Shown here piece after piece: positions 47,248-57,654 of a stretch of DNA of 64,000 bases. Every line of letters starts with the position of its first letter. The stretch's first letter is position 1. Made by a program: the position numbers and the translations under genes. A model generated the notes under the pieces. That model was not told the origin of the DNA and did no database searches. It worked only from the letters and a program-made list of their open reading frames with translations. Origin of the DNA: Planctomycetota bacterium (GTDB taxonomy: Bacteria; Planctomycetota; UBA8742; UBA2392); assembly GCA_022071975.1 (NCBI GenBank), contig JAJVIO010000010.1, positions 37,047 to 101,046 on the forward strand, read 5' to 3'.

Positions 47248-48054
47248 CTAGTGCTTCGCGTCCTTCTTCTCAGCCGAAATGCCGTACATCAGGGCGGCTG
47301 CCTCTGCAGCGCCGACCCGGCCCCCTTCATCGCGCACGGCATCCATGCGCCACAGGCTGAGGCGCGGAACGATCACGTGCGCAAGCAGACGGCTGTACAA
47401 CACGTGCGCCGCAGCCAGAGGCACCACCAGCATGTGCAGCTTCACGAAAACGGGCATCTGCTTCAGCGCGTCCGTGTTGTCGAAGTTGAAGGTGAAGGCG
47501 TCAATCCAGCTCTGCCACATCACGGTGCCCGTCCAGACGCTGGCCCAGCGCACCGTGGACCACGCGTACAGGCCGACGCCCAGCGCCGGCAGCAGCACCG
47601 TGGCGATGATCAGCATGTCGAGATAGCCGAGCTTGCCCAGTTTCTTGCGCACGTCGGCGTCCAGGGCGAAGCGCAGCACCATGTTCAACAGGCCGAACAT
47701 CATGAAGAAGGCGAACGCCATGGTGGTGACTTCAAGAGTCGCCCGCGCGCCTTCGCTGGCGGCAAAGGACTGCGCCATGCCCGGCAGGCCGAACAGTACC
47801 AGGTGAACGGTCAGCAGCCCCCAGAAGCCGAAGCCGAAGGGCACGCTGCGCAGCTTGCGGTCCGTCTCGGCGTCCAGGAAGCTGCCCTTGGAAGCCTGGA
47901 TGTTGTACTGCAGCATCGCGCGCAGCAGGCCCGGCACGAAGGCCAGCACCGCCAGGTAGGGCACGAACGGGACGATCACGTCGAGAATCGGGTTCACGAG
48001 ATTCGCGACGTCGTTCAGGGTGTCCTGCGGGATGTATCGGAACTCGCCTGCCAT
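47248..48054 (-). CDS. NarI-like cytochrome b membrane subunit in the act operon
   Basis: 268 residues, about six hydrophobic segments. The start (ANLVNPILDVIVPFVPYLAVLAF) and the histidine-bearing helices resemble the gamma subunit of nitrate reductase: LLTVHLVLFGLPG, and KLHMLVVPLAAAHVLYSRLL followed by AHVIVPRLS. The second of these aligns with NarI's H-x18-H helix with one extra residue. Two b haems are therefore plausible but not proven. It lies directly before actA with 17 bp between and the same orientation. It is not part of the characterised ActA-F complex, so it may add a quinol- or cytochrome-linked module. The tail ends KKDAKH. Confidence 0.75.
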   Translation of the reverse strand: MAGEFRYIPQDTLNDVANLVNPILDVIVPFVPYLAVLAFVPGLLRAMLQYNIQASKGSFLDAETDRKLRSVPFGFGFWGLLTVHLVLFGLPGMAQSFAASEGARATLEVTTMAFAFFMMFGLLNMVLRFALDADVRKKLGKLGYLDMLIIATVLLPALGVGLYAWSTVRWASVWTGTVMWQSWIDAFTFNFDNTDALKQMPVFVKLHMLVVPLAAAHVLYSRLLAHVIVPRLSLWRMDAVRDEGGRVGAAEAAALMYGISAEKKDAKH

Positions 48055-48060
48055 CGGCTT

Positions 48061-49167
48061 CTAGTCGTCCTTCTTCTCTTCGGTCTTCTCGTCCGCCTTC
48101 GGCTGCTCCGCGGGCTTGTCTGCCGCCTTGTGCTCGTGGCCGTGGTCGCCGTGATGCTCCTCGGCGTAGGGGCCGTCCACGTACTCGTGGTCTTCCTTCA
48201 CGAAGAACACGTTCAGCACCGAAGGCTCAAGCAGCAGGATCAGCAGCGCCGCCGCCAGCAGCGCGAAAATCGGCAGGTAGTTCGAGTCGCGCTCGGTACC
48301 CACCTCGCGGGCCTGCTGCTCAAAGAACGTGTTCACGGCCAGCAGCTCAGCCTCAGTCAGCGGGCCGCCGCCTTCCACATCCTTGTAGTAGTGGTGTGCG
48401 GCCGGCGCATTGGGGCCGGACAGCATTTCGTACAGGCCGTCGGCGAAGTTGCGCTTTTCATCTTTGCCCAGGCGGCGCGACAGTACGTACGTATCGGCGA
48501 TGTTGCCGGCCAGATTTGCGCCGCGCAGGCTGGGTTGCGCGCCCGCCGTGTGGCAGCCGGTGCAGGAGGGGGCGCCGTATTCGAAGCCGCGCAGACCCGC
48601 AACCAGTTCGCGCCCGAGCTCGACCTGCTTCAGGTAATCGGCCTCGACGAAATCGACGCCGCGGAAACGCAGGATGTAGTCGATCAGGTCCAGGATCTGG
48701 CGGTCGGTTACCGTGGCGGCCAGGCCGCCGCGGGCGCTCATCTGCACGCCGGCGCCGCCGTTCTTTTCCTGTGATGACTTGAAGTACGGGTCTGCCGAGT
48801 ACTTGTCGGCGCCACCCGGCTCGACGGTCTTGATGAACTCGAGCAACCGCTGCTGCACGGCCTTGCCCTCGTGGGCGGGGCCTGTGCTGACGCGGTCGTA
48901 CAACCCGGCGAAACCGGGGCCGACCTTGTAGTCGGTGCCCAGGGAGTGGCAGGCGCCGCAGGCGGTGTCGAACAGCTTTTTGCCGGGGTGTTCGCCGGCG
49001 CCGTCCCACTTGGCGGAGAACTCGCCGGCGTCTTTGACACCCGCAGGCAACTCCGCGTCGGGAACTTTCTCGACGGCCTGGGCCTGTGCCACGGTGTAAC
49101 CGAGCGCGCCGAACGCGATGGCGGCGCATGCCAGAAGGGTCAGCCAACGAAGCGAGCGCACTCGCAC
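48061..49167 (-). CDS. Membrane-anchored dihaem cytochrome c, first gene of the act operon
   Basis: 368 residues from a GTG start at 49167, chosen because GAGGAG lies 6 bases before it and a signal peptide (LTLLACAAIAFGALGYTVAQA) follows. Two haem motifs, CGACH and CTGCH, lie in two separated c-type domains. A C-terminal membrane helix (LPIFALLAAALLILLLEP) precedes a charged cytosolic tail rich in His, Lys and Glu (EEHHGDHGHEHK). It sits 6 bp before the NarI-like gene. It probably carries electrons between the NarI-like protein, ActA/E and an oxidase not in this window. Confidence 0.85.
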   Translation of the reverse strand: MRVRSLRWLTLLACAAIAFGALGYTVAQAQAVEKVPDAELPAGVKDAGEFSAKWDGAGEHPGKKLFDTACGACHSLGTDYKVGPGFAGLYDRVSTGPAHEGKAVQQRLLEFIKTVEPGGADKYSADPYFKSSQEKNGGAGVQMSARGGLAATVTDRQILDLIDYILRFRGVDFVEADYLKQVELGRELVAGLRGFEYGAPSCTGCHTAGAQPSLRGANLAGNIADTYVLSRRLGKDEKRNFADGLYEMLSGPNAPAAHHYYKDVEGGGPLTEAELLAVNTFFEQQAREVGTERDSNYLPIFALLAAALLILLLEPSVLNVFFVKEDHEYVDGPYAEEHHGDHGHEHKAADKPAEQPKADEKTEEKKDD

Positions 49168-49327
49168 CTTGCTCTCCTCACGCCCTGGGGCGCGTGGAAC
49201 AGGCCGCCGCGAGGCAGAACCGCGCCTCGCATCCATCCCTGCCGCCTTGTTCCGGTTTCAATCTCCGCCTGATCTGGACGCGTTTCTGTCGGAATCTTCG
49301 CGTGCAGATTTCTCTCGCGGTCGCTGC

Positions 49328-49419
49328 TGTATACACAGGGGGAAATCGCGAATAAACCCCCTAGATTTAACTTGTGGCGGAAATTCGACGCGAAGGTCCG
49401 ATTGGCTGAAACCCCCTAG
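49328..49419 (-). promoter_or_regulatory. Candidate act operon promoter with duplicated CTAGGGGGTTT boxes
   Basis: On the minus strand, TATACA (49333-49328) and TTTATT (49356-49351) form a weak -10/-35 pair with a 17-bp spacer. The 11-bp box CTAGGGGGTTT overlaps the -35 (49354-49364) and recurs exactly 55 bp upstream (49409-49419). The leader to the GTG start would be about 150 bases. The rest of the 328-bp lepA-act gap (49168-49495) shows no gene. Confidence 0.45.
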
Positions 49420-49495
49420 TTTCAGGGGCTCGCAGGCTGTGACACTCGGCGCAGCCTGCGGATGTTCACGGACTGTTTCGGTAGGGATTGGCGCG

Positions 49496-51307
<1,812 letters not shown>

Positions 51308-51395
51308 GGCGGTCCAGTTTCAAACGATGCCCGATAGATACCAACGCCGGGCGGATACGCCAGATGCGGCGTGGGCATCCGTACGGAATTTGGAT

Positions 51396-53735
51396 TCAAG
51401 GCAGGGCGTAGCCGTCGTTGCGGAGGCGGGCGTTCAGGTCGTCCAGCGCTTTCACGAAGGCGTCCTTCTCCAGCCCTTTCAGCGTCAGGTCGTCGTACTT
51501 GTTGGGGTGGGCCTGGCGCAAATTGGAAATCAGCACTTCGGCTATCACGTCGCGTGAGTCGCCGGGCTCGGGCTTTTTGCGCAACTGCTCAACGGCCGTG
51601 GGCACGAACTGGTCTCGCAGGGGGCCGCCGGCCAGACCGGTGAGTTCCTGTTTCAACTCGTCGTCGATCGTGCCAGACAGCGCCTTGCTGACGCGGTCGG
51701 CAATGGCGGTCCGCACCGCCGCGTTCAGGCTGGCGCGGAAGGCCTTGTACTCGGGGGTGTCGCGCTCGGCTGTCGTGAGGCTCTGGTCAAGGCGAACCAC
51801 CAGCAGTGCCAGCTTGACCGGTTTTTTCTCGATCATCGGCTGCATCGCGGTCGTCAGGATCGCCACCCGGTCCGACTTCAGCACCATCAGGTAGCCCAGC
51901 GCGTCGTTACCCCCGTAGTCGGCGTCCAGCAGTTCCTTCAACAGCGCAATATGGTCCTCGCGCGTCTGCAGCAGCACCGAAAGCAGCGCGCGCAGAGCCT
52001 CACGCATGGTCTTGCGTGAATCGGGGTTGGTGGGCTGCACGGCCTCGGTGCTGCGGGCCCGGTCGAGCAGGCGTTTGCGCAGGTTTTCGACAGGCTCGGG
52101 TGCCTGGGCCATCGCCTCATAGAGCCCCAGCATCTTGATCAGCATGGCGTCGTCGCCGTTGCTGATCAGCTTGCTGTATTGCGCGCTGAGCCGTGTGCTG
52201 ATCGGCTCGGAGGTCAGTTTCTGCAGGACGCCCTGTCGCGCGCTGGGTACGTCCAGTGACTGGCGCAGGGCGGTGAGCGCCGCCGAAGCCGCGCTGTTCT
52301 CGGTGAGTGAGATGTTCAGCAGCGCGTCCACACAGCCGGAGATGTCCACCAGCCGCTGGCGCGCGATGAACACCAGGGTGTCGCAGGTTTTCACAGCCAG
52401 GTCGAGGTAGCGCTTGCGCGCCGGCGCCTCGAGCTCGCCGGCCAGCTTGACAGTGATCAGGTCCAGCAGCCGGCTGAGCTCCGAAAGCAACTGTGTCCGC
52501 TGCTCCGAACCGTCCTGCACGGCCACCACGCTGCGCACCTGGGCGATCAGCGTATCCAGCACCGCGCCGCTGCGGGATTCGACCACGTCGATTTCGGCTT
52601 TCAGCAACTCGGCCAGGCGCGCGGCGGCCAGCGGGTCATTGAGGCCCTTCACCAGCTCAAGCTTCAGGTCGGCGCTGATTCCGTTGACGGCCAGTGCTCG
52701 GTCGATGTAGGGGAACGCCGCCGCGGGCTTGCCGCATTCGGCCAGCGCGGTGGCGCATTGCTTGCGTACCTCCTCGGTCTCCTCGACGTCGTTGAGCGTG
52801 TTGCCCAGCGCGTCGATGATCGGCTTGGCGGCGTCGTCCTTCTTTTTCGGCAGCAGCTCTCGCAGCAGTTTGATTGCTTCCAGCCGTACGGGCAGGTACT
52901 CCGACGTCTGCAGGCGGATGATCAACGCGTCGGAGTTGTCGCGCTCGTCGTTGCGCATGCGCTCAAGCAGCACGGCCAGCAACTCGGCCTCGGCGCGCTT
53001 GCGTGCCTCTTCGGCCTTTCGGCGCGCGTCGCTTTCGCGGTCCGCGATTTCGGCCAGCAGTTCTTTCTCTGACTTCTTGCCCAGCCAGTCTTTCCACTGT
53101 TTGGGCGACTCGTAGTCCAGCAAGGTGATGCGCTTCAGGCTGCGGGTCGCCACGCCGCTCAGGTCGGGTTCCGCACGGTCGAGCGCGGCAACCAGCCTGG
53201 GGATCACCTGCACAACGCCCGCCGCGCCGCCCACGCGTTCGCCCGACACAGCAGCAGCCGCCAGGCGCTCCGCCGCGACCTCGCTGGCCAGCATCTCGCA
53301 GATGCGCGGTACCGCCGCGTTGCCGTATGCGCGCAGCGCCGAAACCGCGACCTTGGCGGACTCACCGGGGTCGTTGGCTGCCAGCACCAGCGCGCCGATG
53401 AAGGCTTCATGGCGGGCGGACGGAGTGTCGCGCAGATGTTCAAGCAGGTCGTTGAAGGTCGCTTCCGGTTTCTTGTTCTGGAGGACGGAAACAAGCGGCT
53501 CGGGAAGTCGCTTCTGCTCTGCGGCCTTGGCCAGGATCGCGTTGAACGCGACCACGCGCGCAGCCTTGTCGGCTGCGGTATCAAGCTGCTTGATCTCCTC
53601 GGCGAACGCGGATTCCGTCTGCAACTCGGTGCCGGCCGGAATCGGCTGTTCTTGAGCTTCCTGGGCGTGGCTGAAGCCGCCCGCGATGCACAAGCCAAGG
53701 ATCACAAGCACCAGTGAAGGCGCCGGTCCTCGCAT
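51396..53735 (-). CDS. Secreted HEAT-repeat-like protein
   Basis: 779 residues. The signal peptide is about 1-24 (LVLVILGLCIAGGFSHAQ). Almost the whole chain is helical, with Ala/Leu-rich helical pairs like HEAT repeats (VAVSALRAYGNAAVPRICEML; VRLEAIKLLRELL; VRKQCATALAECGKPAAAFP). A highly charged helix (DRESDARRKAEEARKRAEAE) interrupts the repeats at about 232-252. Such proteins act as periplasmic scaffolds; no catalytic motif is seen. It is divergent from folK, 114 bp apart, and 88 bp upstream of lepA in the same orientation. Confidence 0.75.
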   Translation of the reverse strand: MRGPAPSLVLVILGLCIAGGFSHAQEAQEQPIPAGTELQTESAFAEEIKQLDTAADKAARVVAFNAILAKAAEQKRLPEPLVSVLQNKKPEATFNDLLEHLRDTPSARHEAFIGALVLAANDPGESAKVAVSALRAYGNAAVPRICEMLASEVAAERLAAAAVSGERVGGAAGVVQVIPRLVAALDRAEPDLSGVATRSLKRITLLDYESPKQWKDWLGKKSEKELLAEIADRESDARRKAEEARKRAEAELLAVLLERMRNDERDNSDALIIRLQTSEYLPVRLEAIKLLRELLPKKKDDAAKPIIDALGNTLNDVEETEEVRKQCATALAECGKPAAAFPYIDRALAVNGISADLKLELVKGLNDPLAAARLAELLKAEIDVVESRSGAVLDTLIAQVRSVVAVQDGSEQRTQLLSELSRLLDLITVKLAGELEAPARKRYLDLAVKTCDTLVFIARQRLVDISGCVDALLNISLTENSAASAALTALRQSLDVPSARQGVLQKLTSEPISTRLSAQYSKLISNGDDAMLIKMLGLYEAMAQAPEPVENLRKRLLDRARSTEAVQPTNPDSRKTMREALRALLSVLLQTREDHIALLKELLDADYGGNDALGYLMVLKSDRVAILTTAMQPMIEKKPVKLALLVVRLDQSLTTAERDTPEYKAFRASLNAAVRTAIADRVSKALSGTIDDELKQELTGLAGGPLRDQFVPTAVEQLRKKPEPGDSRDVIAEVLISNLRQAHPNKYDDLTLKGLEKDAFVKALDDLNARLRNDGYALP

Positions 53736-53760
53736 ATGGTAAACCCTGATATTATCTGCT

Positions 53761-53782
53761 GATGCGTTCCGCCTAACGCATC
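53761..53782. promoter_or_regulatory. Perfect 8-bp inverted repeat in a divergent promoter region
   Basis: GATGCGTT (53761-53768) and AACGCATC (53775-53782) flank CCGCCT between the HEAT-protein gene and folK. It may be an operator or a small hairpin in either leader; no T-run follows. Confidence 0.4.
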
Positions 53783-53849
53783 CGCTGCCACGGCCCTTCC
53801 ATTAAACGTCATCCGCCCTCAGGATGCGAAGGAATAATGGCGCGAAGCT

Positions 53850-54341
53850 GTGACCGATAACGTGAACGCATACATCGGCCTGGGTTCAAACTTGGGCAAC
53901 CGCGAGGCCAACCTGCGCGCGGCCCTGGACCGGCTGGCCGCGCTGCCCCTGACTCGGCTGGTGCGGGAATCCAGCCTGATGGAAACCGAACCTGTGGATT
54001 CGCCCCCGGAGGCCGGTCTCTTCCTGAATGGTGTGGCCTGGATTGAGACTTCGCTCGCGCCCCGCGAGTTACTGGAAGCCCTGCTCGCCATCGAGCGCGA
54101 ACTGGGGCGCGACCGCAAAGGCCAGCCCCGCAACGCGCCGCGCACCATCGACCTCGACCTGCTGCTCTACGGCGAGCAGCTGATCCAGGAGCCCGACCTG
54201 CAGGTGCCCCACCCGCGCATGAGTGAGCGCGAGTTCGTGCTGTGGCCCCTGCTGCAGATCGCCAGCAAGTTGACCGACCCGCGCGACGGCACTCCCTATG
54301 CCGAGTACTTCCACACGCTGAAAAACAGGTCGTCCGGCTAG
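53850..54341 (+). CDS. folK: 2-amino-4-hydroxy-6-hydroxymethyldihydropteridine pyrophosphokinase
   Basis: 163 residues. The enzyme transfers pyrophosphate from ATP to the pterin in folate synthesis. Motifs are AYIGLGSNLGNREANL, the catalytic-loop Pro-rich segment, RDRKGQPRNAPRTIDLDLLL (the Asp pair binds two Mg) and VPHPRMSEREFVLWPL. The start is GTG at 53850; a second in-frame GTG four codons on is also possible. No dihydroneopterin aldolase or DHPS gene is adjacent. panC follows after 53 bp. Confidence 0.93.
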   Translation: MTDNVNAYIGLGSNLGNREANLRAALDRLAALPLTRLVRESSLMETEPVDSPPEAGLFLNGVAWIETSLAPRELLEALLAIERELGRDRKGQPRNAPRTIDLDLLLYGEQLIQEPDLQVPHPRMSEREFVLWPLLQIASKLTDPRDGTPYAEYFHTLKNRSSG

Positions 54342-54394
54342 GCTGTTGCTTCCGTGCCTTTGTGCCTTCGTGTGGAACTTACTAAGTTGCCCCC

Positions 54395-55222
54395 ATGGAA
54401 ACGCTGCAATCCATCGAGGCCGTGCGCGCCTGGCGCGGCAGTGGCGAGCTCGGCTTTGTGCCCACCATGGGCGCCCTGCATGAAGGGCACGCCTCGCTGG
54501 TCCGGCGCAGCGCGGCCGAAAACGCCCGTACGCTGGTCAGCATCTTCGTGAACCCCACCCAGTTCGGCCCCAACGAAGACCTGGCCAAGTACCCGCGCAC
54601 CCTGGAGGCCGACCTGAAGCTGTGTGAGCAGGCGGGCGCTTCCGCAGTGTTTACGCCAAACAACGAGATGATGTACCCGCCCGGATTCTGCAGCTGGGTC
54701 ACCGTCGAGGGCCTGGGCGACCGCCTGTGCGGCGCCTCACGGCCGGGGCATTTCAAAGGCGTCACCACGGTGGTTTCCAAGCTCTTCCATATAGTAGAGC
54801 CCACGCGCGCCTACTTCGGCCAGAAGGACGCCCAGCAGGCCCTGATCCTGCGCCGCATGGTGCGAGACCTGGACATGCCGCTGGAGTTGATCGTGTGCCC
54901 CATCGTGCGCGAGCCCGATGGCCTGGCCATGTCCAGCCGCAACCGCTACCTGAGCGAGGACGAACGCCGCCGCGCCGTGGGCCTCAGCAAGGCACTGTTC
55001 GAGGCGCAGCGCCTGTTCAAGGCCGGCACACGCACGGCGGCCGTGCTGCGCGGCCAGCTGATCATCACTCTGGACGAATACGTGGACAAGCTGGACTACG
55101 CCGAGCTGGTGGACGCCGACAGCCTGCAGCCGGTAACGGAAATCGCCGGTCCCACGCTGATAGCGGTGGCCGCCTGGGTAGGCGGCACGCGGCTGATCGA
55201 CAATGTGATCGTCGCGCCCTGA
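54395..55222 (+). CDS. panC: Pantothenate synthetase
   Basis: 275 residues. It joins pantoate and beta-alanine with ATP. The nucleotidyl-transferase signature is FVPTMGALHEGHASLV, with the HxGH motif. FVNPTQFGPNEDLAKYPRT, YFGQKDAQQALILRRMV and the MSSRNRYLS (KMSKS-equivalent) segment are present. No Shine-Dalgarno sequence is seen before ATG 54395. The 53-bp spacer after folK contains GTGCC/CGTG words (TGCCTTTGTGCCTTCGTGTG) like a short dispersed repeat. An inverted repeat starts right after the stop codon. Confidence 0.95.
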   Translation: METLQSIEAVRAWRGSGELGFVPTMGALHEGHASLVRRSAAENARTLVSIFVNPTQFGPNEDLAKYPRTLEADLKLCEQAGASAVFTPNNEMMYPPGFCSWVTVEGLGDRLCGASRPGHFKGVTTVVSKLFHIVEPTRAYFGQKDAQQALILRRMVRDLDMPLELIVCPIVREPDGLAMSSRNRYLSEDERRRAVGLSKALFEAQRLFKAGTRTAAVLRGQLIITLDEYVDKLDYAELVDADSLQPVTEIAGPTLIAVAAWVGGTRLIDNVIVAP

Positions 55223-55227
55223 CGGGC

Positions 55228-55294
55228 GCAGGTTTCAGGTCGCAGGTGTCAGGTTTCAGGGAACTGCCTCAACCCTGTCCCCTGAAACCTGTGG
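55228..55294. repeat. Inverted repeat of CAGGTTTCAGG/CCTGAAACCTG units
   Basis: The left half (55228-55261) has tandem CAGGTTTCAGGTCGCAGG-type words. The right half (55273-55294) contains CCCCTGAAACCTGTGG, complementary to GCAGGTTTCAGGGG-type bases. It lies 6 bp after the panC stop codon, between panC and ruvB. Confidence 0.75.
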
Positions 55295-55373
55295 TTACGT
55301 CCGGATAATTTTCCTCAAGTGCCGGGGCACCGTTTGCCGATCTTCGGATGCACCTCATTCCGAAAGGCCGGCC

Positions 55374-56366
55374 ATGGGCGATCTTGCTGTCAGTGACGAA
55401 GTGCTTGAGCGCGAGCAGTTGCCTGCCGACGCGGGCAGCGAAAACGCCCTGCGCCCCCAGCGCCTGGCCGAGTTCGTGGGCCAGCGCAAGGTGGTGGACA
55501 ACCTGGAGCTGTTCATCCAGGCCGCGAAGTCGCGCGGCGAAACCATGGACCACGTGCTGTTTTCCGGCATGCCGGGCCTGGGCAAGACCACGCTGGCGCA
55601 CCTTATCGCCGACGAGCTGGGCGTGCCCATGCACGCAGCCAGCGGGCCCATGCTGGAGAAACCCGGCGACCTGGTCGGCATCCTGACCCGGCTTGAGGCC
55701 GGGGCGGTGCTGTTCATCGACGAAATCCACCGCATGCCCCGCGCCGCCGAGGAGTTCCTGTACAGCGCCATGGAGGATTTCTACCTCGACCTGGTGCTTG
55801 AGCCGGGCGTGCAGTCACGCAGCGTGCGCCTGACCTTGCAGCGCTTCACCCTTGTGGGCGCCACCACCCGCGAGGGTTTGCTGACCGCGCCCTTCCGCGC
55901 GCGCTTCGGCGTGCTGGAAAGGCTGGACCCCTACCCCGAGAACGAGCTGGCCGAGATCGTGCGGCGCTCGGCGCTGAAGCTGGGCGTCGCGATTGACGCC
56001 GCGGCCTGCAACCTGGTTGCCGGCCGTTCACGCGGCACGCCGCGCATCGCGAACCGCATTCTGCGCCGCCTGCGCGACGTGGCGCAGGTGAAAGGCAGCG
56101 GCCGTGTTGACAGCGCGGTGGCCGAGCAGGGGATGGCGATGCTGGGCATCGACGAGCAGGGGTTGTCCGAGATGGACCGCCGGATCCTGCGCTGCATCGC
56201 CGACCACGGAGGCGCGGTGGGGCTGAAGACGGTGGCGGTAGCCGTGGGCGAAGAAGAAGACACGATCGAAGATACCTACGAGCCGCACCTGATCCGGCAG
56301 GGGCTGATCAAGAAGACCCCTCGGGGAAGGGTGATTACGGAACGGGGGTTGGAGGCGGTGGCGTAG
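55374..56366 (+). CDS. ruvB: Holliday junction branch-migration helicase RuvB
   Basis: 330 residues. The AAA+ core has RPQRLAEFVGQ, Walker A GMPGLGKTTLAHLIADEL, Walker B LFIDEIHR, sensor 1 GATTREGLL and the arginine finger in FRARFG. The C-terminal winged helix is YEPHLIRQGLIKKTPRGRVIT. RuvB drives branch migration with RuvA; neither ruvA nor ruvC is nearby. AAAGG lies ahead of ATG 55374. It is convergent with argC; two hairpin elements fill the gap. Confidence 0.97.
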   Translation: MGDLAVSDEVLEREQLPADAGSENALRPQRLAEFVGQRKVVDNLELFIQAAKSRGETMDHVLFSGMPGLGKTTLAHLIADELGVPMHAASGPMLEKPGDLVGILTRLEAGAVLFIDEIHRMPRAAEEFLYSAMEDFYLDLVLEPGVQSRSVRLTLQRFTLVGATTREGLLTAPFRARFGVLERLDPYPENELAEIVRRSALKLGVAIDAAACNLVAGRSRGTPRIANRILRRLRDVAQVKGSGRVDSAVAEQGMAMLGIDEQGLSEMDRRILRCIADHGGAVGLKTVAVAVGEEEDTIEDTYEPHLIRQGLIKKTPRGRVITERGLEAVA

Positions 56367-56368
56367 TG

Positions 56369-56390
56369 GCGCGGACATTCTTGTCCGCGC
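56369..56390. repeat. GCGCGGACA/TGTCCGCGC hairpin
   Basis: A 9-bp perfect stem with a TTCT loop lies 3 bp after the ruvB stop codon. A related hairpin, GCGGACG/CGTCCGC, is at 59331-59347. It has no T-run, so it is more likely a REP-like unit than a terminator. Confidence 0.7.
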
Positions 56391-56413
56391 TGTCCGTGGA
56401 TGACCGGAGAGCA

Positions 56414-56483
56414 AATCACCAATAGCCAATTACCAATTTTCAATTGGGCTGGCGGGCATTGGTAATTGGTAATTGGTAATTCG
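56414..56483. repeat. Inverted repeat of ATTACCA/TGGTAAT units (copy 2)
   Basis: The left arm AATCACCAATAGCCAATTAC... pairs with the right arm CATTGGTAATTGGTAATTGG..., with about four mismatches in 25. It shares the right flank GCTGTTGCAG with GCGGTTGCAG next to copy 1 (39598-39659). It lies between the convergent ruvB and argC genes. Confidence 0.85.
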
Positions 56484-56504
56484 CTGTTGCAGTTCAAACG
56501 CGCT

Positions 56505-57545
56505 CTAGACGTATCCCGCCGGGTGCATCAGCCCTGTTGACTCGTCAAGGCCGAGCATCAGGTTCAGGTTCTGTACCGCCTGGCCGGCGCCGCCTTTCAC
56601 CAGGTTGTCGATCGCGCACATGCCGACCAGCATGTCGCCCTGGGCGCGGTAGCTGACGTGCACCATGTTGGTGTTCTGCACCAGGCGCAGCTCGGGGCTG
56701 CCGTCCACCACGTGGATGAACGTCTCGCCTTCCCAGGCGTCGCGCACCATCTCGTTGACCGTGGCCAGCGAATGCTGCTGGTTCAGCGGGATGAAGGCCG
56801 TGGCGAAAATGCCGCGCACCCAGGGGCCCGACTGCGGCACGAAATACAGGTCGAACTCGTTGCCCTCGTGCAGGTCTTCCAGGAACGGCACGACCTCCAC
56901 CAGGTGCTGGTGCTCGAGCACCTTGTAGGCGCGCACGTTCTGGCCGCGCTCGGGGTGGTGGGTGGTCTGGGCGGGCTTGTTGCCGGCGCCGGAGCTGCCG
57001 GTGTAGGCGTTCACGCACACGTCGCCCACCAGCTCGCCGTGCTTGGCGAAGGGCGCCAGCAGCACGTTGATGCTGGTCGCGAAGCAGCCCGGGTTGGCGA
57101 CGTACTGCGCCTGTTTGATCTTCTCGCGGTTGATCTCGCTGAAGCCGTAAACAAACTTTGACTGGTACTCACGCGCCGTGTGTTTGGTCTTGTAGTACTC
57201 CTCCCACTTGTCCAGGCGCGGGCTGCGGAAATCGCCGCTGGCGTCCACCAGCTTCACCTTGGGGAAACGGTCCACGGCCGTCTTGATGGTCTCCATGGCG
57301 CCGCCGTGGGGCAGGCACATGATGGCGGCGTCCACTTCGCCCAGCAGCTCGGGCTCGAACTGGCGGAATTCGTCGCGCACGAAGCCGAGCAGGTTGGGGA
57401 AGTCTTCCCACACCTTGCGGCCCACGCGCGATTCGGAGGTAACCCAGGCCAGTTCGATTTCCGGGTGCGTTGAAAGGATGCGCATCGCCTCCGAGCCGAT
57501 GTAGCCCGTAGCGCCCGCGATGCCGACTTTGAATTTCTTGCTCAC
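56505..57545 (-). CDS. argC: N-acetyl-gamma-glutamyl-phosphate reductase
   Basis: 346 residues from a GTG start at 57545. NADPH-dependent reduction of the acyl phosphate in arginine synthesis. The nucleotide-binding motif is GIAGATGYIGSEAMRIL. The catalytic Cys is C154 in ANPGCFATSINV. TGSSGAGNKPAQTTHHPERG and GAGQAVQNLNLMLG are typical. The homologous LysY (lysine pathway) cannot be fully excluded, but no lysW or other Arg/Lys gene is adjacent. The 351-bp region before the start (57546-57896) holds a three-hairpin repeat and a long low-complexity tract, and no gene. Confidence 0.9.
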   Translation of the reverse strand: MSKKFKVGIAGATGYIGSEAMRILSTHPEIELAWVTSESRVGRKVWEDFPNLLGFVRDEFRQFEPELLGEVDAAIMCLPHGGAMETIKTAVDRFPKVKLVDASGDFRSPRLDKWEEYYKTKHTAREYQSKFVYGFSEINREKIKQAQYVANPGCFATSINVLLAPFAKHGELVGDVCVNAYTGSSGAGNKPAQTTHHPERGQNVRAYKVLEHQHLVEVVPFLEDLHEGNEFDLYFVPQSGPWVRGIFATAFIPLNQQHSLATVNEMVRDAWEGETFIHVVDGSPELRLVQNTNMVHVSYRAQGDMLVGMCAIDNLVKGGAGQAVQNLNLMLGLDESTGLMHPAGYV

Positions 57546-57558
57546 GATGTTTGCTCTC

Positions 57559-57644
57559 TGTCGCCCCTTACGGGGCTTGTCTCACTCGCTCGTCTTGCAA
57601 CCCGGGGCTGACGCCCCGGGCTAAGTTCTGTCGCCCTTCGGGCT
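57559..57644. repeat. Three-hairpin repeat element in the argC leader (copy 2)
   Basis: It has the same order as at 10681-10767: CGCCCC/GGGGC, CCCGGGGC/GCCCCGGG around TGAC, CTAAG, then CGCCC/GGGCT. It starts 14 bp upstream of the argC start codon. Orientation relative to the gene is the same as before sucB. Confidence 0.85.
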
Positions 57645-57654
57645 AAAAGACAGC

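Noticed and set aside
54342..54394. Separate regulatory element between folK and panC
   Set aside because: GTGCC words look repeat-like, but the spacer is short and no structure or second copy was found in the window.
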